Below are positions 44,341 through 53,393 of a stretch of 54,603 bases of DNA, piece after piece. Position 1 is the first letter of the stretch. Every line of letters begins with the position of its first letter. Under the pieces are notes generated by a model. The model ran no database searches. It was not told where the DNA came from and worked only from the letters and a program-made list of their open reading frames with translations. A program made the translations under genes and the position numbers. Source of the stretch: JAJTFW01 sp964534995. GTDB taxonomy: Bacteria > Bacteroidota > Bacteroidia > AKYH767-A > OLB10. The stretch lies in the NCBI GenBank assembly GCA_964534995.1, contig CAZHSC010000015.1:1-54603 (forward strand). Reading direction: 5' to 3'.

Positions 44341-47300
44341 TATTTATTTATGATAAACCAGGTAATTAAGTCAACGTTGTCTTTATTGAATTTTTTTGAA
44401 GCTGAACCTTCATCTTTAAACTTTTGTATGGTTGTTTTACTTCCTGCTTTTAGTTTGTTCAACATATCGAGTGAAGCTTTTCCCATTTTTTGCCTTACAG
44501 TTCCATCTTCCTGGACTTCTTCTTCGGTTGCTTGACTTTTTAACCATGTGCTTAAGGCAGCCGATAGTTGTTCGATAGATTTTGGCTCACCTTGGTCTAT
44601 GGCTTTTGGAACAAATCGAGTTTCGTCTTTATGTTTGGCTAATGCATCTAAAACCTCTTTTTGATTTAAGAAAACTGATTTACCCAAATGGTTAATGTAA
44701 ATAAGTTCGTATTCTTTATATTCAAAAATTATTGACTTTGCAGGTTTGCTTGGATAACCTAATAATGCAATTAACCCTTCATCCGGACATACATCTTGAA
44801 TGGCTTTGAAACCTGTGTAAATACCGTTTGGCAACGATTTATAAAACTGTTCATTCTTTCTTAATTCTTCTAATAATTCTTGTCGGAAAGTTTCTAATGA
44901 GAAATCATCAAATCCCAAAGATTTTTCAATGTCAATTTCATCCCAAGATGACTCCATTTGCTCCAACATTCTTGCCTTTTGCTTTTGCTCCAAATTTTCA
45001 TCTTCTGCCATTTCTTTGAATGTGTCGGAAAAATCTAAATGAACTTCCGAACCGGCCAATTTCATTGCGGCCATACGTTGCTCTATTCTACCTTGTAAAT
45101 TCAAATAGGAATTGATATTGTTTGATGGCCAGAAATTAATACCAAATACTTTAGAGTTAGGTGAACCCAAACGGTCGATACGTCCCATTCTTTGAATTAC
45201 ACGGACAGGATTCCAGTGAATATCATAGTTGATGACCAAATCGCAATCTTGAAGATTTTGTCCTTCGCTTAAAGCATCAGTTGCAATAAGTATGTCAATT
45301 GGGTGTTGGATTTTCTCATAAGTCTTTTTGTCATGCTCAGAAATCCAATGTTGCCATTCGTCAAATTGTTGGTTCAAAGAAAGGTCTTTGCTGGTAGGTT
45401 CAAATTGCCATTCCTTTTCTCGGAATAGTTTGGTGTATGGTGCAAAGCGTTCCAGAATAGGTTCATACTTTTTAGTTTCTCCTTCTTCATTCCAAACGAT
45501 GGAAGTGTCGCCACTTACAGCAGCAACTTTATCAAATCCTCTTGCAGTTAATTGTTCAAAAAGATAAAAGGCGGTGTCTTTATATACGGTAAAAATTAAA
45601 ACCTTGGCGTTCCCACCGTTTTCGCTTGTTTGCCTTTTCTTTATTACTCGGTTTATTAGTGTTTCCAGTTTATCGTCTTCGCTGATGTGGTTTCTTGGTT
45701 TTTTAATTTCTTTGGAAATCTTACGTTCAAACTGAATTAAGTTCGATTGCAATAATTGCAAAGCTTCAATATCTGCCTTTAAATCTTTCTTGTACTTCTC
45801 AATATTACCTGAACGGTCTATGTCAATCAGTCGAGTTTTACGTTTTTTGCCTAAGGTGAAATCTTCTATTTGAGCTAAAATTTCATCATCGTCAAAAAGC
45901 GAAGGTTGGGCTTCGTTCCAACCAGTTTCGATTTTGGTCTCTTGATATTGTTTGATTCTGTCAAGCGCATTCTGATGATGAGTTAATATCTTCTCAACAG
46001 TTGATTGAAAAGAAAACCAAGAAGATTCAAGCCGTTTCACCAATAAGATATACATCATCTTCACCAAGAAATGGTCACGTTGCTTTTCATCATGTAAAAT
46101 ATCGGCATCTTCAAATTCGTCAATGTAAAATGAAGGTTGATAGCCTGAGAGCATTGGAGGGAAATGGTCAAAAAGTTCTTCAAAGCTTTCAAAGTTTCCG
46201 ATTTGCTTTGGTGTTACAAAAATATTTTCAGGTTTTGATTTTTCCGGAAACTTTAAACCATCCTGATGACCTTCTATCATTTTCCGTGTTCGTGCTACGG
46301 TCAATGAATCTGTCAATTTAAAAAAGTTTGCCGGCAATTTCTTAATGAATTCGCCAATCTTAGGGTCGGGTTCTTGTGTCCATTCGTTGAATGCTTTTTG
46401 TGCTGCCCTAAATGTATAATCAATGTTTTTAATGTCTAAGGAATCTTCAAATCCTTTTGCGTTGCCACCCACAATTAATTTGAATTGATTCCGAATATCC
46501 ATTAACGAATTGTTAATTGGAGTTGCTGATAACATTAGCACTTTTACATCTTCGTTCTTTGAAAGTATTTGGTCAACTAAAAATTTGTAGCGTTTAGATT
46601 TGTCGTTACGCAAATTGTGGCTTTCATCAATGACGAAAAGTTTGGGTTTTTCATTTATGAACAATTTATCCGCCCTGTCATGATATTTATCCATTAGGTC
46701 ATCTGTTAAGTCAGTATGAAACCTAAGGAAATATTCAAATTGGTCTTTTTCAAATTTTGAGTTTTGATGCTTCTGATAGATACGCCAATTGTATTGAAGT
46801 TTCTTGGGGCAAATCAATATCACTTCACGTCCTTGTAATTGGTAGAATTTCATAACCGCTAATGCAGTCCATGTTTTACCTAAACCCACTGCATCCGCTA
46901 AAATGGCTCCATTGTGCTTTTGGAGCATCTTAATCAAACTCAGGACGCCTTTTTGCTGAAATTCATATAGTGAATTGTAAACGACAGTATTTTCAAGTCG
47001 CCCGATTTGTCTGTTAAACTCGGGGTTGTCCTTTTCAAGTAGTAATTCATCACCAAACAATTCAAACAGCACTTTGAAATAAAGTTGTTTGGGTGAATAC
47101 TCCGTGAAAATCTTTTTTATTTCGTCAATAAGATATTTTTTGAATGGAATACGATTTACTCCTCCGTTGCCATCGACAACGGTCTTGTAGTCGTGAGCTT
47201 GTGGTCTTGTCCACAAGCTATCGAACCACTTTATTAACTCGTTGTATTGAGGGTCTGAACCAAAACTGCCTATGTTCAATTCAACATTGTTTGTCGTTTT

Positions 47301-47729
47301 TAAACCAACTCCTGCCTCTGTCAAATTTGAACTTCCAGAAATGTAATAGTCCTTTTGAGGGTCTTTGTCATTATGCTTGTATAAGTATGCTTTTGCATGA
47401 CAAAAATTTGGTTCAAGTGTCTTTGCTAAAACTTTATCGAGCTCCAAAAATGAAACTGCTTCCTGGGCAACTTTACTAAGTTTTAACGATGCATCAATAT
47501 TGATGTCCTCGTTTAACAAGTCAAGGGCTCTGTCTTTGTCAACATCAAAGTTTACAATGTCGCCAAGAATGAATTTATACTCGTCTATTTTCTCTTTTGT
47601 TGTTCTTGATAAATAGGCTAAAGCCCCAACTGTAAAATACCCTGTAACGATGGATAGTTTTCCCGTTTGCGTATATTTAGTAATCCACTCGTGGACTTTA
47701 AGATTTTCGTTTTCGTTGTCTAAAATCAT
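44340..47729 (-). CDS. SNF2-type helicase with N-terminal PLD-like nuclease domain
   Basis: The 1129-residue protein starts with a phospholipase D-like module: His111-x-Lys113 in CHAKAYLY and the ISGSSNLTEAG strand at 130-140, a half site typical of PLD nucleases that dimerize. The SF2 helicase has motif I ADAVGLGKTW near 279-288, DESH at 368-371, LSATPINNS near 400 and motif VI RMGRIDRLGSP. The C-terminal 300 residues are helical and unassigned. This domain set occurs with methylases in phage restriction systems. Here it follows the XRE gene by 21 bases and precedes the methylase with a one-base overlap, forming a three-gene operon. Confidence 0.9.
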   Translation of the reverse strand: MILDNENENLKVHEWITKYTQTGKLSIVTGYFTVGALAYLSRTTKEKIDEYKFILGDIVNFDVDKDRALDLLNEDINIDASLKLSKVAQEAVSFLELDKVLAKTLEPNFCHAKAYLYKHNDKDPQKDYYISGSSNLTEAGVGLKTTNNVELNIGSFGSDPQYNELIKWFDSLWTRPQAHDYKTVVDGNGGVNRIPFKKYLIDEIKKIFTEYSPKQLYFKVLFELFGDELLLEKDNPEFNRQIGRLENTVVYNSLYEFQQKGVLSLIKMLQKHNGAILADAVGLGKTWTALAVMKFYQLQGREVILICPKKLQYNWRIYQKHQNSKFEKDQFEYFLRFHTDLTDDLMDKYHDRADKLFINEKPKLFVIDESHNLRNDKSKRYKFLVDQILSKNEDVKVLMLSATPINNSLMDIRNQFKLIVGGNAKGFEDSLDIKNIDYTFRAAQKAFNEWTQEPDPKIGEFIKKLPANFFKLTDSLTVARTRKMIEGHQDGLKFPEKSKPENIFVTPKQIGNFESFEELFDHFPPMLSGYQPSFYIDEFEDADILHDEKQRDHFLVKMMYILLVKRLESSWFSFQSTVEKILTHHQNALDRIKQYQETKIETGWNEAQPSLFDDDEILAQIEDFTLGKKRKTRLIDIDRSGNIEKYKKDLKADIEALQLLQSNLIQFERKISKEIKKPRNHISEDDKLETLINRVIKKRQTSENGGNAKVLIFTVYKDTAFYLFEQLTARGFDKVAAVSGDTSIVWNEEGETKKYEPILERFAPYTKLFREKEWQFEPTSKDLSLNQQFDEWQHWISEHDKKTYEKIQHPIDILIATDALSEGQNLQDCDLVINYDIHWNPVRVIQRMGRIDRLGSPNSKVFGINFWPSNNINSYLNLQGRIEQRMAAMKLAGSEVHLDFSDTFKEMAEDENLEQKQKARMLEQMESSWDEIDIEKSLGFDDFSLETFRQELLEELRKNEQFYKSLPNGIYTGFKAIQDVCPDEGLIALLGYPSKPAKSIIFEYKEYELIYINHLGKSVFLNQKEVLDALAKHKDETRFVPKAIDQGEPKSIEQLSAALSTWLKSQATEEEVQEDGTVRQKMGKASLDMLNKLKAGSKTTIQKFKDEGSASKKFNKDNVDLITWFIINK

Positions 47730-47750
47730 AAAATGTTTTTTATGTTGTTC

Positions 47751-48038
47751 TTATTTCACTGAAGATTTCAATGCGGCTTCAGTAATAGAAAGTGCTTCAA
47801 AGGGTGCTTTTTCATTTTTAATCAATGTAAATATCTTGTCAGCAACCCATAGTGTTTCTAATTCATCCTCATTTGTATTAAGGATTTTAGCCAGTTTACT
47901 GAGATGGCTTCTGCTTAAAATCTTATCACTGTTTTCAATCTTACTGATGAAACCGGTGTCTATTCCAAGAGCAGCAGCTATTTCCCATTGATTGAGACCA
48001 ATTTGTGTTCTTAATGCTTTAATTTTCTCGCCCAACAT
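47751..48038 (-). CDS. XRE-family HTH regulator
   Basis: The 95-residue protein has a Cro/C1-type helix-turn-helix (KIKALRTQIGLNQWEIAAALGIDTGFISKIENSDKILS, about residues 5-42), then LSKLAKILNTNEDEL. A helical tail follows. The size and position before the helicase-methylase genes resemble controller (C) proteins of restriction-modification systems, which delay the toxic activity until methylation is established. A near-perfect palindrome lies 19 bases before its start. Whether it activates or represses is unknown. Confidence 0.9.
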   Translation of the reverse strand: MLGEKIKALRTQIGLNQWEIAAALGIDTGFISKIENSDKILSRSHLSKLAKILNTNEDELETLWVADKIFTLIKNEKAPFEALSITEAALKSSVK

Positions 48039-48056
48039 GTTTTCCTATATTTGAGG

Positions 48057-48074
48057 TTGACCATTACTGGTCAA
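48057..48074. promoter_or_regulatory. Perfect palindrome upstream of the XRE operon (probable operator)
   Basis: TTGACCA (48057-48063) and TGGTCAA (48068-48074) are perfect inverted arms separated by TTAC. It lies in the promoter region of the XRE-helicase-methylase operon and also faces the DUF2971 gene on the other side. Confidence 0.65.
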
Positions 48075-48243
48075 ATCTAATTAATTAAGTAACAAGTAAT
48101 TCAAAGTTTAAATGCTGATTACAACACCTTTTCAAAAAATAAAAGGGAGAACTTCAAAACGAATTCTCTGATAAGTATTGTTATTCAATAGCTTACAAAC
48201 ATCTAAGACCTTGCCTCTTGTATTTTAAAATATAAAAATCACC

Positions 48244-49011
48244 ATGAAAAGAATTGGAGACCTAAACGAACAACTTAATAAAAGGCCTTACTTACACAGA
48301 ATAGAACTATTAGAACGGTTTTATAAGATGCTCGATGACAAGGAACTTGTATTCGTCCGTCCGTCATGTTGGAGCGACCCTCTGGAAAATATGATATTCA
48401 ATGCGAAAATTTTAAAAGGTGGAAAGCCTTTCGAACATCCGGCAAAAAAGTCAATATACAGTCAATGTTGGAGCTTCGAAGGAGATTCGTATGCACTTTG
48501 GCAGATTTACACAACTAAATCAAATGATTCCGGTAAGGTGATGAGACATAAAGGAATTAGAATTACTACACATCTTGAGAAACTTGGTCAAATTTCGAAA
48601 TTCAATGAAGGCACTTTCCATTATGGATTAGTAGATTATATGTGGAAAAAAGATTTGGTTAAGTTGCCGAATGATGCTGAATTTATTAAAGGGTTGAAAA
48701 TTATGAAAGTTAGTGTTGCCCACTTGAAAACACTTCTTGTAAAAAGAAAATCTTATTCATACGAAAATGAAGTGCGCCTCTTAGCAGTGCCGGGAAAGAG
48801 CCTAATTGATAGAAAGAATGAAAATTTATGCAGAGTGAAAATTGAACCATTGAAGTTTATTTCATCATTGCGACTCGACCCAATACTAACATATCAAGAA
48901 TTCAAGCGTGAAAAAGAAAAACTAATTGATAAGTATGGCTTTAAAGAAACTCAAATAAAGCACTCGACTTTAAACAAGTCCAATAAATTTATTTTTGACT
49001 TAGGCAAATAG
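48244..49011 (+). CDS. DUF2971-family protein
   Basis: The 255-residue protein has the DUF2971 pattern: WSDPLEN near residues 41-47, SQCWSFEGDSYALWQIY near 78-94 and SYENEVRLLAVP near 176-187. DUF2971 proteins are common in phage-defence islands and near other accessory genes, but their activity is not established. It lies 15 bases before the kinase gene on the same strand, so the two are likely co-transcribed, and is divergent from the XRE operon across about 205 bases. Confidence 0.85.
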   Translation: MKRIGDLNEQLNKRPYLHRIELLERFYKMLDDKELVFVRPSCWSDPLENMIFNAKILKGGKPFEHPAKKSIYSQCWSFEGDSYALWQIYTTKSNDSGKVMRHKGIRITTHLEKLGQISKFNEGTFHYGLVDYMWKKDLVKLPNDAEFIKGLKIMKVSVAHLKTLLVKRKSYSYENEVRLLAVPGKSLIDRKNENLCRVKIEPLKFISSLRLDPILTYQEFKREKEKLIDKYGFKETQIKHSTLNKSNKFIFDLGK

Positions 49012-49026
49012 AAAGCGGCTGGAGAT

Positions 49027-50748
49027 ATGGACAAAATATTTGACAAAAAATATCGCTTTGTAAGCATTATTGGCTCTGGCGGATTTGGTGAGGTATACCT
49101 TGCAAGGGAAATCCTAACAAACAGAGAAGTGGCAATTAAAAAACTCATTAGCAAAGACAAGAACGAACAAGAGTCCATTATTCATGAAATTCAGATTGTG
49201 TCTAAGTTTTATCATCCTAACATAGTTACATATCATCATCATTTTTGGTCTGACGGAGCCCTCTATCTTGTAATGGAGTATTGCTCAGGAGGGAGTTTAA
49301 GAAGCAAAATCAATGATGCCAAAATAACCGAGACCGAAAAATTAAAATGGACAGAAACAATAGCATCTGCTTTGGCATTTGTACATAGCAAGTCCATTAT
49401 TCATCATGACATTAAACCTGATAACATACTTTTTACTGAAGAAGGAGAAATTAAATTATCGGATTTTGGATTAGCAAATAAGTTTGGTGGGACAAGGTCA
49501 TATATGAGTCCAGAAGCACTTTTTAATCATAGTGCATCACTAACAGATGAGAGGGTTGATGTTTATGCCCTTGGAATAACTTTAATAGAACTACTTTGTG
49601 GAAAGAATCCATTCTATTTAAAATCAAAAATGGAAATAATCCAAATGCATGTTGCAGGAGATTTCCCCATAAAAAGTCTACCTAATTGGCAGCAGGAAAT
49701 AATACTTAAAAGCATAAATAAAGTTCCGGAATTGAGATTTCAAACAATGAAAGACATGTGTGATTCACTTAAATCACATCAGGTTCCCATTGTTTTGGAT
49801 AAACAAATTATTAAAGCGGGTGAAGTTGCTTCAAAAATTGAAACTATGCTTGCGAGTAAAAAATGGCAGAAAGCGGGTGCGTCTGTTGAATTTGCAGCTA
49901 AACATTATCCCCGAAGTGTTAATGTTCTAAAAGCGTTAGGTAAATTCTATTTACTTCAGAATTCAATCAACAAAGCGAAAACAGCTTATGATGAAGCGTT
50001 GAAATTGAATTCAAGACTGGATGTTCAAAAGGAGCTGAGCTGGTTAAATTTAGAATTGGGTAATTACCCAACTGCCATATCACTCCTCAGTGACCATTTA
50101 CATAGAAATCCTTCAGATTTCGAGAGTTACAATCTTTTACTTAAGTGTTTTTATGAAACGAACAGGTATGAGGTTGGAAAAGACTTATCGAAAACTTTAA
50201 TTAACCTCGCACCATCAAACACTTGCTTTGCAAACAATTACTATCTGTTTTGCATAATGAGCAGCAAAGAGAAAAATTCACTTCCTGATAAATATGTTGA
50301 GGGCAAACAGAACGATTTTATAAAATATAATCGCTCAGTAATTGAAGAAAAACAATCTTCACATAGTGGAACCACAAGTCCGACTTTAAAATCGAAATTG
50401 CTTTTTATGGACTACCGATTTCAAAATCTAAGACCAGGTTATTGGTATTTATTAGATTCAAATATTCCGGAAGCAAGAACAGGAAGAATAGCAAAAACCA
50501 TAGTTACTATTGGAAGAGCAGGATTCGGCTTCAATGATTTACAAGTACCTGGCGACACGAAAATTAGCAGAAGGCATTGTATAATTATAAATTGCAAAGA
50601 AGATGTTTGGTTGTATGACTTAGGTAGCACTGGGACATATTTAAATAACGAAAAAGTCATTGGTAAAGTTCCCATAATTGGTCACAGCATTTTGAGAATT
50701 GGCGAAGCAGAGTATACTATTACTACAGATAAAAGTAAAATGTTATAG
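49027..50748 (+). CDS. Eukaryote-like Ser/Thr protein kinase with TPR and FHA domains
   Basis: The 573-residue protein has an active-looking kinase domain: the glycine loop GSGGFGEVY at 17-24, lysine in VAIKK near 38, the catalytic loop HHDIKPDN at 126-133 (HHD replaces HRD), DFG at 146-148 and SPEAL at 161-165. TPR-like helices occupy about 270-410 (NVLKALGKFYLLQNSINKAK, YPTAISLLSDHL). The FHA domain near 490-568 has IGRAGFGFND, ISRRHCIII and LGSTGTYLNN, the phosphothreonine-binding signature. No transmembrane segment is present, so it is cytoplasmic. Kinases with HEPN, FHA or methylase neighbours occur in phage defence. The TPR may bind the DUF2971 partner, but this is inference. Confidence 0.93.
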   Translation: MDKIFDKKYRFVSIIGSGGFGEVYLAREILTNREVAIKKLISKDKNEQESIIHEIQIVSKFYHPNIVTYHHHFWSDGALYLVMEYCSGGSLRSKINDAKITETEKLKWTETIASALAFVHSKSIIHHDIKPDNILFTEEGEIKLSDFGLANKFGGTRSYMSPEALFNHSASLTDERVDVYALGITLIELLCGKNPFYLKSKMEIIQMHVAGDFPIKSLPNWQQEIILKSINKVPELRFQTMKDMCDSLKSHQVPIVLDKQIIKAGEVASKIETMLASKKWQKAGASVEFAAKHYPRSVNVLKALGKFYLLQNSINKAKTAYDEALKLNSRLDVQKELSWLNLELGNYPTAISLLSDHLHRNPSDFESYNLLLKCFYETNRYEVGKDLSKTLINLAPSNTCFANNYYLFCIMSSKEKNSLPDKYVEGKQNDFIKYNRSVIEEKQSSHSGTTSPTLKSKLLFMDYRFQNLRPGYWYLLDSNIPEARTGRIAKTIVTIGRAGFGFNDLQVPGDTKISRRHCIIINCKEDVWLYDLGSTGTYLNNEKVIGKVPIIGHSILRIGEAEYTITTDKSKML

Positions 50749-50828
50749 CTTGTTTGTAAAGGAATATTACGTCAAACGAATAATTATTCTAACACACAAT
50801 AGATAGCTTATTTAGAAAGAGGAATACA

Positions 50829-50838
50829 GGGGGGGGGG
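50829..50838. repeat. Poly-G tract (G10)
   Basis: Ten consecutive Gs lie in an otherwise AT-rich intergenic region, about 75 bases before the next gene start. Such runs may slip in replication, and are also error-prone in sequencing. Confidence 0.8.
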
Positions 50839-50912
50839 TGTAATCGCTCCTTTTCTGTTTTTGTAGCAAATTGCTTTTTGATTTCGTAACTGTATCATTA
50901 GTTACACCTTCA

Positions 50913-51254
50913 ATGGCTCCACAACTCGGAATCAGTCTCAACGAACCTGCAACCGAACCAATCCTTTCAATTTATCGCTTTAAAGTTTATACCAGAGAGT
51001 CATTCGCTCTTTTGGAGCCGCATAAGCGTAAGCGTAATCTGAATTTTCAAATTAATGGTGATTCGGACTGCGAGAAAATTGTCTTTCGCATGTATATGGA
51101 CGAGCGTAAGCGTGTTTACAAGTCACGCTATTACTTCAGGGATGGAATGGACAAAGAAACGGCTGAGTACATTGTTATGGAACTGTTGGAACGATTAAAG
51201 ATAAAATACAAATTCAGAGACGACCACGAATGCAAAGAAATCAAATGGTTATGA
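50913..51254 (+). CDS. Small hypothetical protein upstream of the serine recombinase
   Basis: I do not recognise this protein. From ATG 50913 it has 113 residues; a TTG at 50871 would lengthen it by 14. It is basic in the middle (EPHKRKRNLNF, MDERKRVYKSRYYF) and could bind nucleic acid. It has no signal or membrane segment. Its stop overlaps the recombinase ATG (ATGA), indicating coupling, so it may be a helper or regulator of that recombinase. A G10 tract lies upstream. Confidence 0.6.
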   Translation: MAPQLGISLNEPATEPILSIYRFKVYTRESFALLEPHKRKRNLNFQINGDSDCEKIVFRMYMDERKRVYKSRYYFRDGMDKETAEYIVMELLERLKIKYKFRDDHECKEIKWL

Positions 51255-51871
51255 AAAAGGTTGCGATTTACTGTAGGGTTTCGACTCATCTACAAACAAA
51301 TGACAATCAGCTCTTGATTTTAGAGAGGTATGTTAATGAGAGAAGTCTTGAATACGTTTTATTCGAGGAAAAGGAAAGTTCTCGTAAAACTCGCCCAGTA
51401 AAAGCCTCTTTGCTTTCGTTATTGCGTTCAAGTGAAAATGATTTTGATGCGGTAATCGTTTCGAAACTTGACCGTTTTGCAAGGTCTTCTACTGAACTGA
51501 TTCTCGACATTAAAGAAATCGTTGATAAGGGAATTGCATTCATTAGTGTTGGAGATAATCTTGACTTTGGTACTGCATACGGACGTTTGCACTTTAAAAT
51601 TCTTGCCGCCTTTGCAGAATTCGAAAGAGATTTGATTTCACAGCGTACCCGTGAAGGCTTAGCACGGGTGAAAGCGCAAGGCTTAGTAAAATTGGGAAGA
51701 CCTAAAGGGTCAATTGATAAAAAGGTGAGAAAGAAAAGTGGATACTATCTGAAAGAAGCACGCAAACGTCAACTCAAGGATGAAGATAAAGGAATTCATA
51801 AACCTATTCAAGAGTATTTAGATAACAAATCAAAAAATAGTCACCCAAATAATTCGGATGATAAAAAATGA
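51251..51871 (+). CDS. Serine recombinase (resolvase/invertase family)
   Basis: The 206-residue protein has the resolvase catalytic domain with the nucleophilic serine in YCRVST (Ser11), and AVIVSKLDRFARSSTELI and FAEFERDLISQRTREGL. Known members cut and rejoin DNA as resolvases, invertases or transposition enzymes. The C-terminus (GRPKGSIDKKVRKKSGYYLKE) is rich in basic residues but the usual helix-turn-helix is not visible, so the DNA-binding part is short or atypical. No inverted cassette or res site has been recognised nearby. Confidence 0.9.
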   Translation: MKKVAIYCRVSTHLQTNDNQLLILERYVNERSLEYVLFEEKESSRKTRPVKASLLSLLRSSENDFDAVIVSKLDRFARSSTELILDIKEIVDKGIAFISVGDNLDFGTAYGRLHFKILAAFAEFERDLISQRTREGLARVKAQGLVKLGRPKGSIDKKVRKKSGYYLKEARKRQLKDEDKGIHKPIQEYLDNKSKNSHPNNSDDKK

Positions 51872-51949
51872 TACAAAAACCCTATCAACCTCCCCTGTTG
51901 TCACACATCAAAAAAACGTTCGATTGTTTGGTTAGTCGCAATTATCATT

Positions 51950-52333
51950 ATGGCAGGAATAACTCAATTGGCACGGAAGAAAATCGATTTGATTTTTCCG
52001 GGAGAGCATGTGCTTGCGGAACGGGAGTTTGTAAGACGATTGATATGCGAACCGCTTCCAACTTTAATTTATAATCCGGGTCTTGACAGAAGGCAGTTGA
52101 TTGAATTTAGTAGCAGATGTGACCTATATGAAATTATTGTTGTTGGATTTGAGTTCAAAGATTCAGAAATGATTCCAATCGAATCTCACTCTTTCGAGGA
52201 ATATTGCAAAGTTTACTCTTGGGATTGGGTCAAGTATGCTTTAAATCTGCATTCTCATGTAAATTACGGTTCACTTATCTTTCCAGTAGTGGACATTTCT
52301 CCGGAAATAATTCATGCCTATTTATTTGCATGA
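51950..52333 (+). CDS. Hypothetical protein
   Basis: I do not recognise this 127-residue protein. It has no obvious motif, signal or membrane segment, and alternates polar and hydrophobic stretches as a small globular domain would. It overlaps the next gene by four bases (ATGA), which supports coding. The start is 78 bases after the recombinase gene. Its origin may be the same mobile unit. Confidence 0.5.
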   Translation: MAGITQLARKKIDLIFPGEHVLAEREFVRRLICEPLPTLIYNPGLDRRQLIEFSSRCDLYEIIVVGFEFKDSEMIPIESHSFEEYCKVYSWDWVKYALNLHSHVNYGSLIFPVVDISPEIIHAYLFA

Positions 52334-52953
52334 AACAACGAATATTTTGCAAAAACAACCAAGGTCGTGATTTGTTCTACGTGGACATTTATGACTACCC
52401 TGAATTAAATAGCATTTGGCTCTCTTTTAGCATGGGGCGAAAATGCATTTTGAACCGGGAAACCGAACGGTTAATGAGAATTATTGAAGAAAGATTAGTT
52501 CCGCAAGAGCTACGATTGGTATTTATACAACGGCTTTTCAAGGCAGTTCAAGACATACCTCACATTGAACAAATTTACCTTCCTGAATCTATATTAACAA
52601 GAGACGGTCAATTCTGTGAAGAGACATACAATACGCTCGAGGACATTTACAAAGATTATATCCCAGATAACTTCGAACCTTTAACACAAATTTCTGGTTA
52701 TCCCTTCGATGATATTTGTGGTCACTTATTTTTGAAATCCAAAGATGAATATGTGCAGGAATTGACTGAAACAGAATTCTCAACAGTAGCAGCACATTCA
52801 GATAGGCTGAATATGGTTTATCAATTGGAGAAAAAGCCAGGGTGTACGTATTTCAATACCACAATAAAATCTGCTTCGGAATCAATTGAATTTTACTGGA
52901 TGATTTGTGGTGGTAAAACGTGTTTGATATTTCTTGTTCGTTTTGATGTCTGA
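52330..52953 (+). CDS. Hypothetical protein
   Basis: I do not recognise this 207-residue protein. From ATG 52330 it overlaps the preceding stop codon. It has a few cysteines (FCKNN, GRKC, ICGGKTC) but no clear zinc site. It is predicted soluble. It overlaps the next gene by eight bases (the following ATG is at 52946), so the genes 51950-53386 form a tightly packed unit. Confidence 0.5.
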   Translation: MKQRIFCKNNQGRDLFYVDIYDYPELNSIWLSFSMGRKCILNRETERLMRIIEERLVPQELRLVFIQRLFKAVQDIPHIEQIYLPESILTRDGQFCEETYNTLEDIYKDYIPDNFEPLTQISGYPFDDICGHLFLKSKDEYVQELTETEFSTVAAHSDRLNMVYQLEKKPGCTYFNTTIKSASESIEFYWMICGGKTCLIFLVRFDV

Positions 52954-53386
52954 TTTGTTGCAATTTCAAGCTATTTATGTAAAATCGTTGGTTGAGTTTT
53001 CATTCTTCGAAAAGCCACGATTCAGAAAGTTAATGAAAGCTGCGCAATCAAACAGTAAAACACCAAGTTGCAACAATTTTAGTCATTTGCCTGAGCGGGA
53101 GGCAACATTACAAAGAATTCAAATCCTTCAGGATTTTTTTAATAGGTCGGAAGAAGAATTTTGGCAGCCTTTGAGGGAAAACCCCAATTACATTATCAGT
53201 TCTTGGGGTAGAGTAAAGCATCTTAATAGTTATGGAGGAAAAACTCGCTATTTAACACCCACAATTAGGCTCAATAAATACCCTTATATCACAATAACTT
53301 GCAACAATAAAAGGAAAGGAATTAGACTACATCCATTCAAAGAATTACTTCCTATTTCAAAACAAGAAAGCAATTTAAAACTTTAA
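52946..53386 (+). CDS. NUMOD4-like motif protein
   Basis: The 146-residue protein ends with a segment FWQPLRENPNYIISSWGRVKHLN near residues 74-96, which fits the NUMOD4 motif found in HNH homing endonucleases and related phage proteins. An HNH nuclease core is not visible, so it may be a remnant or a DNA-binding fragment. The first 70 residues match nothing that I know. It overlaps the upstream gene and is followed by two minus-strand genes in convergent orientation. Confidence 0.6.
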   Translation: MSDLLQFQAIYVKSLVEFSFFEKPRFRKLMKAAQSNSKTPSCNNFSHLPEREATLQRIQILQDFFNRSEEEFWQPLRENPNYIISSWGRVKHLNSYGGKTRYLTPTIRLNKYPYITITCNNKRKGIRLHPFKELLPISKQESNLKL

Positions 53387-53393
53387 TATACCA

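Noticed and set aside
51868..52074. A 68-codon reading frame that begins in the recombinase stop (ATGA)
   Set aside because: It overlaps the better frame at 51950-52333 and its product has no plausible fold or similarity. The ATGA could still be a coincidence; a frameshift joining the two was considered, but no sequence evidence supports it.
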